NCBI RefSeq assembly: GCF_002382885.1
Contig: NZ_NWVL01000081.1
Coordinates: 1-33,696 of the forward strand
Length of the DNA stretch: 33,696 nt
Source: Streptomyces sp. WZ.A104
GTDB taxonomy: Bacteria; Actinomycetota; Actinomycetes; Streptomycetales; Streptomycetaceae
Direction: 5' to 3'
Of this stretch, positions 22,289 to 29,256 are shown piece by piece (the first letter of the stretch is position 1; every line of letters starts with the position of its first letter). The notes below the pieces were generated by a model. It did not search any database. It was not told where the DNA came from and saw nothing but the letters and a program-made list of their open reading frames with translations. A program made the translations under genes and the position numbers.

Positions 22289-22322
22289 GCAAGCGGGTTT
22301 CCGGTGCAAGCGGGTTTCCGGC
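22289..22322. repeat. 17-bp direct repeat (two copies) upstream of the GNAT gene
   Basis: GCAAGCGGGTTTCCGGT (22289-22305) is followed directly by GCAAGCGGGTTTCCGGC (22306-22322), differing only in the last base. It lies in the 139-bp gap between the GNAT start and the SDR stop, about 90 bp upstream of the GNAT ATG. Confidence 0.9.
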
Positions 22323-22338
22323 GCACCGCACGGACCGG

Positions 22339-23265
22339 CTACGGAGCCCCGTACACCGGCTGCGGCTTCTCCGCGTCCGCCAGCAGCCGGCGTACCGTCT
22401 CCCCCGCCTCGGCCGGGGTCCTGCGGGCCCCCCGGTCGTCGCCGGGGCCCGGGCGCCAGCCCTCCATGACGGTGATGCGGCCCGCCTCGGACTCGAAGAC
22501 GCGGCCGGTGACCCCGTCGCTCGCGGCGGAGCCGAGCCAGACGACGAGGGGCGAGACGTTCTCGGGGGCCATCGCGTCGAACCGCCCCTCCCCCGGGGCC
22601 GCCATCGTCCCGGCGAAGGTCTGCTCGGTCATCCGGGTCCGGGCGGCCGGGGCGAGGGCGTTGACGTGGACTCCGTACCGGCCCAGTTCGGCCGCCGCGA
22701 CGAGGGTGAGGGCCACGATGCCCGCCTTGGCGGCCGCGTAGTTGCCCTGGCCGACGCTGCCGAGGAGCCCGGCGCCGGAGCTGGTGTTGATCACCCGGGC
22801 CGTCGGCGTCCGCCCGGCCTTGGCCTCGGCCCGCCAGTGGGCGGCGGCATGCTTCAGGGGCAGGAAGTGGCCCTTGAGGTGGACCCGCGTCACCGCGTCC
22901 CAGTCGTCCTCGTCCAGGTTGACGAGCATCCGGTCGCGCAGGAAGCCCGCGTTGTTGACCAGGGTGTCGAGCCGCCCGAAGGCTTCCAGGGCGGTGGTGA
23001 CCAGGGAGGAGGCGCCCTCGGTGGTGGCGATGTCGCCGCCGTGGACGACGGCCTCGCCGCCCGCCGCCACGATCTCCTCGACGACCTCCCGGGCCGGGCC
23101 GCCGGAACCCCCGTCCCCGCCCGGCCCGACACCCAGGTCGTTGACGACGACGCGGGCCCCCTCGGCGGCGAAGGCGAGCGCGTGGGCCCGGCCGAGGCCG
23201 CGCCCGGCGCCCGTGACGGCGACGACCCGGCCCGCGCAGAGTCCGGCAGCAGTGGGTGCGGTCAT
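22339..23265 (-). CDS. short-chain dehydrogenase (Rv3548c-like, steroid/HIP catabolism)
   Basis: 308 residues. The Rossmann start VVAVTGAGRGLGRAHALAFAAEGARVVVNDLG, NNAG, and the catalytic NTSSGAGLLGSVGQGNYAAAKAGI (Ser, Tyr, Lys) are clear. The sequence style (DRMLVNLDEDDWDAVTRVHLKGHFLPLKHAAAHWR) matches the 3-hydroxyacyl-CoA dehydrogenase-like SDRs next to echA20 in mycobacteria. Likely reaction: NAD-dependent oxidation of a hydroxyacyl-CoA intermediate in steroid ring degradation; the exact step is not assigned. It is divergent from echA20, and the KstR2-type operator lies 59 bp upstream of its ATG 23265, which has a GGGGAG site. It is a single-gene unit on this strand as seen here. Confidence 0.87.
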   Translation of the reverse strand: MTAPTAAGLCAGRVVAVTGAGRGLGRAHALAFAAEGARVVVNDLGVGPGGDGGSGGPAREVVEEIVAAGGEAVVHGGDIATTEGASSLVTTALEAFGRLDTLVNNAGFLRDRMLVNLDEDDWDAVTRVHLKGHFLPLKHAAAHWRAEAKAGRTPTARVINTSSGAGLLGSVGQGNYAAAKAGIVALTLVAAAELGRYGVHVNALAPAARTRMTEQTFAGTMAAPGEGRFDAMAPENVSPLVVWLGSAASDGVTGRVFESEAGRITVMEGWRPGPGDDRGARRTPAEAGETVRRLLADAEKPQPVYGAP

Positions 23266-23323
23266 CTCATCTCCCCTGGAAGTGGGACCGGTTGGCGGGC
23301 GGGGGCGTGACTGCTACCGTCCA

Positions 23324-23340
23324 CCTAACAAATGTTTGGT
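23324..23340 (-). promoter_or_regulatory. KstR2-type operator, site 1 (SDR / echA20 divergent promoter)
   Basis: Read on the minus strand the site is ACCAAACATTTGTTAGG. It fits the KstR2 motif AnCAAGnnCTTGnT with symmetrical G-to-A and C-to-T changes, and it is 16/17 identical to site 2 at 31929-31945. It lies between the divergent SDR and echA20 starts, where mycobacteria also carry a KstR2 site. Confidence 0.8.
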
Positions 23341-23361
23341 GGAAAGGTAGCTGATCCTCCG

Positions 23362-24105
23362 ATGACTGTCTCCACCGCGCACCCCGCCGACGGTGTCCGC
23401 GTCGTCACCGTCGACCGCCCGCCCGTCAACGCGCTTCCCGTACAGGGCTGGTACGACCTGGCCGACGCCGTACGGGCGGCGGGCCGCGATCCGGAGGTGC
23501 GCTGTGTCGTCCTGGCCGCCGCCGGGCGCGGCTTCAACGCGGGCGTCGACATCAAGGAGCTGCGGCGCGATCCGGGGCACAGCGCCCTGATCGGCGCCAA
23601 CCGGGGCTGCGCCGAGGCGTTCGCGGCGGTGTACGCGTGCGAGGTCCCGGTCGTCGCTGCGGTACAGGGCTTCTGCCTGGGCGGCGGCATCGGGCTCGTC
23701 GGGAACGCCGACGCGATCGTGGCGAGCGAGGACGCCGTCTTCGGTCTGCCGGAGCTGGACCGGGGCGCGCTCGGCGCCGCGACGCACCTGGCCCGGCTGG
23801 TCCCGCAGCACCTGATGCGGACGCTGTACTACACCTCGCGCACGGTCACGGCCGCCGAGCTCCTCACTCACGGATCGGTCTGGCGCGTGGTGCCGGCCAC
23901 GGAACTCCTCGACTCCGCACTGGAGTTGGCGGCGGAGATCGCCGCCAAGGACGGCCATCTGCTGCGCCTGGCCAAGGCCGCACTCAACGGCATCGACCCC
24001 GTCGACGTACAGCGCAGCTACCGCTTCGAGCAGGGATTCACCTTTGAAGCGAACCTCGCCGGGACCGCCGCCCGGGTCCGCGACACCTTCGGCAAGGAGG
24101 CCTGA
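23362..24105 (+). CDS. echA20: EchA20-type enoyl-CoA hydratase/isomerase family ring-D hydrolase
   Basis: 247 residues of the crotonase fold: RPPVNALPVQGWYDLADAV, the oxyanion-hole segment AGRGFNAGVDIKELRRDPGH and FCLGGGIGLVGNADAIVASEDAVFGLPELDRGALGAATHL. In mycobacteria EchA20 hydrolyses ring D of the steroid-derived HIEC-CoA. The assignment rests on resemblance and on the echA20-ipdA-ipdB-ipdC order kept here. ATG 23362 is chosen because the earlier ATG 23332 lies inside the KstR2-type operator; GGAAAGG is 14 nt upstream, a longer spacing than usual. Only 3 nt separate its stop from the ipdA start, and the ipdA ribosome site lies in its last codons. Regulation is inferred to be by KstR2, with release by HIP-CoA. 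Confidence 0.9.
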   Translation: MTVSTAHPADGVRVVTVDRPPVNALPVQGWYDLADAVRAAGRDPEVRCVVLAAAGRGFNAGVDIKELRRDPGHSALIGANRGCAEAFAAVYACEVPVVAAVQGFCLGGGIGLVGNADAIVASEDAVFGLPELDRGALGAATHLARLVPQHLMRTLYYTSRTVTAAELLTHGSVWRVVPATELLDSALELAAEIAAKDGHLLRLAKAALNGIDPVDVQRSYRFEQGFTFEANLAGTAARVRDTFGKEA

Positions 24106-24108
24106 ACC

Positions 24109-25002
24109 ATGAGCACGGTGCCCCCGGCGCGCGACAAGACCATGACGCCCGAGGAGGTCGTCGCCCGGCTCAGCAGCGGCATGACGGTCGGCATCGGCGG
24201 CTGGGGGTCGCGCCGCAAGCCGATGGCCCTGGTCCGGGCGCTGCTCCGGTCCCCGGTCACCGATCTCACGGTGATCTCCTACGGCGGCCCGGACGTCGGG
24301 CTGCTCGCCGCCGCGGGCCGGATCCGCCGGCTGGTCACGGCGTTCGTGACGCTCGACTCGATCCCGCTGGAGCCGCACTACCGGGCCGCCCGGCAGCGCG
24401 GGGCCTTCGCGCTGACGGAGATCGACGAGGCGATGTTCATGTGGGGGCTGCACGCGGCGGCGAACCGGCTGCCCTTCCTGCCGGTGCGGGCAGGCATCGG
24501 ATCGGACGTCATGCGGGTCAACCCCGAGCTGCGGAAGGTGACTTCACCGTACGAGGACGGCGAGCAGTTCGTCGCGGTGCCCGCCCTGCGGATGGACGCG
24601 GCACTGGTCCATCTCAACCGGGCGGACCGCCTCGGCAACGCCCAGTACCTGGGCCCCGACCCGTACTTCGACGATCTGTTCTGCGAGGCCGCCGACACCG
24701 CGTTCGTCTCCTGCGAACGCCTCGTCGGCACAGCGGAGCTGACGGGTGACGGCGACCGCTCCCCGCAGACCCTGCTGGTGGGGCGGCACTCGGTCACAGG
24801 GGTCGTGGAGACGCCGGGCGGGGCGCACTTCACCTCGTGCGTCCCCGACCACCCGCGCGACGAGCCGTTCCAGCGGGCGTACGCGGCCGCGGCGGCGGAC
24901 CCCGCCGCCTGGGCGGAGTTCAGCGCGCGCTTCCTGCCCCCGGACGGCGACGAGAAGAGCTACCGAGAAGCGGTCCGCACCTGGCACGAGGAGCAGCAGT
25001 GA
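24109..25002 (+). CDS. ipdA: IpdA, alpha subunit of steroid ring-C COCHEA-CoA hydrolase
   Basis: 297 residues of the class I CoA-transferase family. GMTVGIGGWGSRRKPMALVRALL is the family N-terminal glycine-rich motif, followed by LTVISYGGPDVGLLAAAGRIRRL. IpdAB has been shown in mycobacteria to open ring C of the HIP-derived CoA ester by hydrolysis rather than CoA transfer, using a Glu of IpdA near residue 105; E104 in LTEIDEAMF is the likely equivalent, by position only. A strong AAGGAGG precedes ATG 24109. Its stop overlaps the GTG of ipdB by 4 nt, so the two subunits are made together in equal amounts. Confidence 0.93.
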   Translation: MSTVPPARDKTMTPEEVVARLSSGMTVGIGGWGSRRKPMALVRALLRSPVTDLTVISYGGPDVGLLAAAGRIRRLVTAFVTLDSIPLEPHYRAARQRGAFALTEIDEAMFMWGLHAAANRLPFLPVRAGIGSDVMRVNPELRKVTSPYEDGEQFVAVPALRMDAALVHLNRADRLGNAQYLGPDPYFDDLFCEAADTAFVSCERLVGTAELTGDGDRSPQTLLVGRHSVTGVVETPGGAHFTSCVPDHPRDEPFQRAYAAAAADPAAWAEFSARFLPPDGDEKSYREAVRTWHEEQQ

Positions 25003-25754
25003 ACGCACCCGCACCCGTCTCCGGGAACCCCACCCGCGCCGAGCACTGCGTGATCGCCTGCGCGGAGGCCTGGCGCGGCGACGGCGAGGTGCTGGCCAGC
25101 CCGATGGGCGCGGTGCCGTCCGTCGGCGCACGGCTGGCCCGCCTCACCTTCGCCCCCGAACTGCTGCTCACGGACGGTGAGGCGACGATCGTCGGCCCGG
25201 ACGGCGCGGCCGAGGGCTGGCTCCCCTACCGCAGGCACCTCACCCTGGTCACCGGCGGGCGGCGGCACGTGATGATGGGCGCGAGCCAGATCGACCGGTT
25301 CGGCAACCAGAACATCTCCTGCATCGGCGACTGGGAACGGCCCTCCCGCCAGTTGCTCGGCGTACGCGGCGCCCCCGTCAACACCCTGAACAACCCGGTG
25401 AGCTACTGGGTGCCCCGGCACTCCCGGCGGGTCTTCGTCGAACGCGTAGACATGGTCTGCGGAGTCGGCTACGACCGGGCCGCGGCGGCGGGCCCCTCGG
25501 CCACCCGTTTCCACCGCATCCCCCGGGTCGTCAGTGATCTCGGGGTCTTCGACTTCGCGACCCCCGACCGCTCGATGCGACTGGTCTCGGTCCACCCGGG
25601 CGTCACGGTGGACCAGGTCCGCGAGGCGACGGCCTTCACACTGACGGTCCCCGACGACGTCCCTCGCACCCGGTCCCCCTCCCCGGCCGAGCTCCACCTG
25701 ATCCGCGAGGTCATCGACCCCTCGGGCACCCGCGACCGCGAGGTCCGGGCCTGA
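24999..25754 (+). CDS. ipdB: IpdB, beta subunit of steroid ring-C COCHEA-CoA hydrolase
   Basis: 251 residues of the class I CoA-transferase beta family: RAEHCVIACAEAWRGDGEVLASPMGAVPSVGARLARLTFAPELLLTDGEA, MMGASQIDRFGNQNISCIGDW and the C-terminal FDFATPDRSMRLVSVHPGVTVDQVREATAF. It pairs with IpdA to form the ring-opening hydrolase. The GTG start at 24999 overlaps the ipdA stop (GTGA). The stop TGA overlaps the ATG of ipdC by one base (TGATG). The gene therefore sits in the middle of a tightly coupled echA20-ipdA-ipdB-ipdC run on the plus strand. Confidence 0.93.
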   Translation: MNAPAPVSGNPTRAEHCVIACAEAWRGDGEVLASPMGAVPSVGARLARLTFAPELLLTDGEATIVGPDGAAEGWLPYRRHLTLVTGGRRHVMMGASQIDRFGNQNISCIGDWERPSRQLLGVRGAPVNTLNNPVSYWVPRHSRRVFVERVDMVCGVGYDRAAAAGPSATRFHRIPRVVSDLGVFDFATPDRSMRLVSVHPGVTVDQVREATAFTLTVPDDVPRTRSPSPAELHLIREVIDPSGTRDREVRA

Positions 25755-26920
25755 TGCGCACCGCCCTGACCGACCTCACCGGCGTCCGCCACCCGATCGT
25801 CCAGACCGGGATGGGCTGGGTGTCGGGCCCCCGCCTGGTCACCGCGACCGGGCGCGCCGGGGCGCTCGGCATCCTGGCCTCCGCGACCATGTCACCCGAG
25901 CAACTGCGTTCCGCCGTACGGGAGGTGAGGTCCCGGACCGACGCCCCGTTCGGGGTGAACCTGCGGGCGGACGCGGGGGACGCGCGGGAGCGGGTACGGA
26001 TCATCGTCGAGGAGGGCGTACGGGTGGCGTCGTTCGCGCTCGCCCCGTCGCGGGAGCTCATCGCGGAGCTGAAGGACGCGGGCGTGGTCGTCGTCCCGTC
26101 GGTGGGCGCCCGGCGGCACGCGGAGAAGGTGGCGGCCTGGGGCGCGGACGCGGTGATCGTGCAGGGCGGGGAGGGCGGCGGCCACACGGGAGAGGTCGCC
26201 ACCACGGTGCTGCTGCCTCAGGTGGTCGACGCGGTGGACATCCCGGTGGTCGCGGCGGGCGGCTTCCACGACGGGCGCGGCCTGGTCGCGGCGCTGGCGT
26301 ACGGGGCGGCGGGCGTGGCGATGGGGACCCGGTTCCTGCTGACCTCGGACTCGACGGTCCCGGACGCGGTGAAGGCCCGCTATCTGGCGGCCACGGTCAA
26401 GGACATCACCCTGACGAGCGCCGTGGACGGGCTCCCGCACCGGATGCTCCGTACGGAGATGGTTGCCGCGCTGGAGAGCGCGGGCCGGCTGCGCTCGCTG
26501 TCGCAGGCGGTGCGCCGGGCGTCGCACTTCCGCCGGATCTCCGGGCTGAGCCTGCCGCGCATGGTGCGGGACGGGCTGGCGATGCGGCACGGCAAGGACC
26601 TGAGCTGGAGCCAGGTGCTGCTGGCGGCGAACACGCCGATGCTGCTGCGGTCGGCCTTGGTGGACGGCCGGACGGACGCCGGCATCATGGCGTCGGGCCA
26701 GGTGGCGGCCCTGATCGAGGATCTGCCGAGCGTGGCGGAGCTGGTGGCCCGGATCATGGCGGAGGCGGACGAGGCCCTGGCGGCCCTGCTCGACCCGTAC
26801 GCAGCACACCGGCATCCCCAGGACCGGGCGGCCGCCCCCGGCCCGTCCGGCGCCGAGGGCACCCCCGTCGATCCCCCGCCCGACGACCGGGGGGCCGTCG
26901 CAGGCCCGTCCGGCGCTTGA
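25754..26920 (+). CDS. ipdC: IpdC, FMN-dependent nitronate-monooxygenase-like dehydrogenase of HIP catabolism
   Basis: 388 residues of the nitronate monooxygenase fold (a flavin TIM barrel): HPIVQTGMGWVSGPRLVTATGRAGALGIL at the start, then the flavin-phosphate motif QGGEGGGHTGEVATTVLLPQVVDAV and VVAAGGFHDGRGLVAALAYGAAGVAMGTRFL. In mycobacterial KstR2 clusters IpdC follows ipdB and acts as a flavin-dependent oxidoreductase on a hydroxylated HIP-CoA intermediate. The mycobacterial protein is about 355 residues as I recall; this one has an extra C-terminal segment of about 30 residues (from about 358, GPSGAEGTP...GPSGA) that coincides with a repeat element in the DNA. The TGA stop lies inside that element. 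Catalytic core intact. Confidence 0.9.
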   Translation: MRTALTDLTGVRHPIVQTGMGWVSGPRLVTATGRAGALGILASATMSPEQLRSAVREVRSRTDAPFGVNLRADAGDARERVRIIVEEGVRVASFALAPSRELIAELKDAGVVVVPSVGARRHAEKVAAWGADAVIVQGGEGGGHTGEVATTVLLPQVVDAVDIPVVAAGGFHDGRGLVAALAYGAAGVAMGTRFLLTSDSTVPDAVKARYLAATVKDITLTSAVDGLPHRMLRTEMVAALESAGRLRSLSQAVRRASHFRRISGLSLPRMVRDGLAMRHGKDLSWSQVLLAANTPMLLRSALVDGRTDAGIMASGQVAALIEDLPSVAELVARIMAEADEALAALLDPYAAHRHPQDRAAAPGPSGAEGTPVDPPPDDRGAVAGPSGA

Positions 26921-27003
26921 GGGCACCCGCCGTGCCCGGCGACCGGGCCGGGGCCTTCGGGGCTCCGCCCCGGCCCCCGGTCCTCAGTCGCCGGACAGGC
27001 CCG
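26840..27003. repeat. Streptomyces-style palindromic repeat element at the ipdC 3' end
   Basis: GGCCCGTCCGGCGC occurs at 26840-26853 and 26903-26916, each followed by GAGGGCACCC. An inverted partner, CCTCAGTCGCCGGACAGGCCCG, lies at 26982-27003 (shown in part here for its match to the left end). Between them is a GGGGC...GCCCC hairpin. I recall very similar sequences (CCGTCCGGCG..TGAGG, and TTCGGGGCTCCGCCCCGG) repeated between genes in many Streptomyces genomes. Confidence 0.6.
26941..26982. terminator. hairpin terminator between ipdC and the helicase gene
   Basis: GACCGGG plus CCGGGGC (26941-26954) pair with GCCCCGG plus CCCGGTC (26967-26982), with a 2-nt bulge and a 12-nt loop. It lies between convergent stops (ipdC 26920, helicase 27014), so it can serve both. 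Confidence 0.7.
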
Positions 27004-27013
27004 GGCCGGCGCC

Positions 27014-28654
27014 CTACGCGGCCCGACGCCCCCGCGAAGGCGCGCCCGAGCGGCCCGTACCCCGGGACTCCCCACCGGAACGCGCGACGCCGCCGGAACG
27101 GCCCGCGCCCCCGCCCTGGGCGCCGCCACCGGCACCACCGGAACCGGCCCCGCGCCGTCCCCGCCCCCGGCTCCCGGAGCGCACCGCGCCCCCGCCGGAG
27201 CCCGCCGGACCGCCCGAGCGGGTCCGCTGCTTCGGCGGGGTCGGCTGCGGGACCTCGATCACGATCGCGACGCCCGAAGGCTCCCTCGCTCCCGTGATCC
27301 GGGACAGCTCGGCGTCGCTGGAGGTGACCCGGGTGGTACGCGGCGCGATGCCCGCGTCCTGCATCAGCCGGGTCATCTCGCGCTTCTCCTCGGGCAGCAC
27401 GAGCGTGACGACGCTGCCGGACTCCCCGGCGCGCGCCGTGCGCCCGCCGCGGTGGAGGTAGTCCTTGTGGTCGGTCGGCGGGTCCACGTTGACGACCAGG
27501 TCCAGGTCGTCGACGTGGATGCCGCGGGCGGCGACGTTCGTCGCGACGAGCGCGGTGACCTGGCCGTTCTTGAACTGGTCCAGGGTCCGGTTGCGCTGCG
27601 GCTGGGAGCGCCCGCCGTGCAGGGCGGCCGCCCGGACACCGCTGGCGAGCAGCCGCTTGGCGAAGCGGTCGGCGGCGCGCTTGGTGTCGACGAACATGAT
27701 CACCCGGCCCTCACGGGCGGCGATCTTCATGGCGACGGCCTTCTTGTCGGTCTCGTCCAGGACGTGGAGCACGTGGTGCTCCATCGTGGTGACCGCACCG
27801 GCGGACGGGTCGACGGAGTGCACGACCGGGTCGGTGAGGAACATCTTGACGAGCCGGTCGATGTTCTTGTCGAGGGTCGCGGAGAACAGCATCCGCTGGC
27901 CGTCCGCCTCGACCTGCTTGAGCAGGGCGACGACCTGCGGCATGAAGCCCATGTCGGCCATCTGGTCGGCCTCGTCGAGGACGGTGATGGAGACCTCGTC
28001 CAGGCGGCAGTCGCCGCGCTCGATGAGGTCCTTGAGCCGGCCGGGGGTGGCGACGAGGACTTCGGCGCCGCGCCGCAGGGTCGCGGACTGCTTGGTGATC
28101 GACATGCCGCCGACGACGGTGGCGAGCCGCAGGTTCACGGAGGTCGCGTACGGGGTCAGCGCGTCGGTGACCTGCTGGGCCAGCTCACGCGTGGGGACGA
28201 GGACCATGGCGAGCGGGGCGCGCGGCTCGCTGCGGCGTCCGGCGGTGCGGGCCAGCAGCGCCAGGCCGAAGGCGAGGGTCTTGCCGGAGCCGGTGCGGCC
28301 GCGGCCGAGGATGTCCCGGCCGGCCAGCGAGTTCGGCAGGGTCGCGCCCTGGATCGGGAACGGCTCGGTGACGCCCTGGGCGGCGAGGGTCTTCAGCAGC
28401 GCGGCGGGCATGTCCAGGTCGGCGAAGGCGTCGACGGACGGCAGTGCGGGAGTCACCGTCTCGGGCAGGGCGAACTCGGCGGGCGGTGCGACAGCGGCCT
28501 TGCGGCGGGCCGGGGCCTTGGAGCCCTGGACCTTGGAGCGGGGTGCGCCGCCCCGGCCGTTCGACGGCGACTGGGCTGCCCCGCCCTGGCCGCGGCCTCG
28601 GCCACGGGCCGGACGGGAGCGGGGGGTGCGGTCCTGGCGTTCGGAGCTGGTCAT
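27014..28654 (-). CDS. DEAD-box ATP-dependent RNA helicase
   Basis: 546 residues. Motifs in order: Q motif PFPIQGATLPN, Walker A GRTGSGKT (119-126), PTRELAQQ, the TPGRL motif, DEAD (VLDEADQMADMGF), SAT (LFSATLDKN), VATNVAARGIHVDD and HRGGRTARAGESG. Both RecA domains are complete. The N-terminal 55 residues are a basic, Arg/Gly-rich extension and the C-terminal 70 residues are a Gly/Ser/Arg-rich RNA-binding tail. It unwinds RNA, typically in ribosome assembly or mRNA decay and especially at low temperature. ATG 28654 is preceded by AGGAGG; the frame upstream to 28780 lies in the csp terminator. The cold-shock protein gene directly upstream on the same strand makes a cold-adaptation pair. It is convergent with ipdC and unrelated to steroid breakdown. 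Confidence 0.94.
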   Translation of the reverse strand: MTSSERQDRTPRSRPARGRGRGQGGAAQSPSNGRGGAPRSKVQGSKAPARRKAAVAPPAEFALPETVTPALPSVDAFADLDMPAALLKTLAAQGVTEPFPIQGATLPNSLAGRDILGRGRTGSGKTLAFGLALLARTAGRRSEPRAPLAMVLVPTRELAQQVTDALTPYATSVNLRLATVVGGMSITKQSATLRRGAEVLVATPGRLKDLIERGDCRLDEVSITVLDEADQMADMGFMPQVVALLKQVEADGQRMLFSATLDKNIDRLVKMFLTDPVVHSVDPSAGAVTTMEHHVLHVLDETDKKAVAMKIAAREGRVIMFVDTKRAADRFAKRLLASGVRAAALHGGRSQPQRNRTLDQFKNGQVTALVATNVAARGIHVDDLDLVVNVDPPTDHKDYLHRGGRTARAGESGSVVTLVLPEEKREMTRLMQDAGIAPRTTRVTSSDAELSRITGAREPSGVAIVIEVPQPTPPKQRTRSGGPAGSGGGAVRSGSRGRGRRGAGSGGAGGGAQGGGAGRSGGVARSGGESRGTGRSGAPSRGRRAA

Positions 28655-28758
28655 ACGGAATTGCCCTCCTGGGGGATTCCTGGGCAACTGCCGAATGGGT
28701 TTACTGCGATGTGCCGGCCCGGCCGTCCATGATGCGCCCCCAGGATGTGCGCACAGAA

Positions 28759-28816
28759 CGGTTTGTTGCTCGGACAGCACAAACCGGGGCCCGCACCTTC
28801 ACGGTGCGGGCCCCGG
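28759..28816 (-). terminator. two overlapping hairpins between csp and helicase genes
   Basis: CCGGGGCCCGCACC (28784-28797) and GGTGCGGGCCCCGG (28803-28816) are exact 14-bp complements with a 5-nt loop, followed on the minus strand by TTTGTG. A second hairpin, CGGTTTGT..GCT (28759-28770) with AGCACAAACCG (28776-28786), shares its last three bases. The first is 23 nt after the csp stop and is a likely terminator; the pair could be tandem or alternative structures controlling read-through to the helicase. Confidence 0.7.
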
Positions 28817-28839
28817 TCAGCGAGGTACGCGTCCGGCAA

Positions 28840-29043
28840 TTAGGCCGGGACGATGTTCTCCGCCTGCGGGCCCTTCTGGCCCTGCGTGACGTCGAAGGAG
28901 ACCTTCTGGCCCTCCTGGAGCTCACGGAAGCCCGAGGTGGCGATGTTGGAGTAGTGGGCGAAGACGTCGGCGCCGCCGCCGTCCTGCTCGATGAAGCCGA
29001 AGCCCTTTTCCGAGTTGAACCACTTCACGGTTCCAGTAGCCAT
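28840..29043 (-). CDS. cold-shock protein (CspA family)
   Basis: 67 residues, a complete single cold-shock domain. RNP1 KGFGFI and RNP2 VFAHYSNI are present in MATGTVKWFNSEKGFGFIEQDGGGADVFAHYS, and the C-terminus GQKGPQAENIVPA is standard. It binds single-stranded RNA and acts as an RNA chaperone. The ribosome site TAGGAGAATGAC precedes ATG 29043. The 213 bp upstream (to fadA6) is relatively AT-rich and structured. The DEAD-box helicase follows on the same strand. The two cold-type genes lie inside the steroid (HIP) cluster, between ipdC and fadA6. Constitutive expression is equally possible since actinobacteria have several such genes. Confidence 0.97.
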   Translation of the reverse strand: MATGTVKWFNSEKGFGFIEQDGGGADVFAHYSNIATSGFRELQEGQKVSFDVTQGQKGPQAENIVPA

Positions 29044-29256
29044 GTCATTCTCCTAAAAGAGGTGCAGTGCCGGAAATCCGCACTTTACGGATTCCAAGTC
29101 GCCGCATTGAGCCCCATCCGGAGAAAGCCGGAAAACAATAAAGCGCCTGAGGAAGCATTCCCGTCAGGCGCACATAAAGTTCATGGGTACCAAAACTGCA
29201 ACGGGAAACACCTTAGCACGTCCTCCCCCGCGGCGGTGGATCACACCGCAGGGTCT
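29044..29256 (-). other. csp leader / fadA6-csp intergenic region with two hairpins
   Basis: 213 bp. On the minus strand GCGCCTGA / TCAGGCGC (arms 29164-29171 and 29143-29150, 13-nt loop) is followed by TTTATTGTTTT, an intrinsic terminator-like structure; it could end the fadA6 transcript or attenuate csp. Closer to csp, GGAATCCG and CGGATTTCC (29072-29095) form a second hairpin about 13 nt upstream of the csp ribosome site. A weak candidate promoter is TTGCAG (29196-29201) with TTTATG (29173-29178) at 17-bp spacing, which would place the first hairpin at the mRNA 5' end. Confidence 0.55.

Noticed and set aside
26917..27297. 126-codon plus-strand frame after ipdC
   Set aside because: It overlaps the terminator and the antisense of the helicase's Arg/Gly-rich tail; no start signal or family match.
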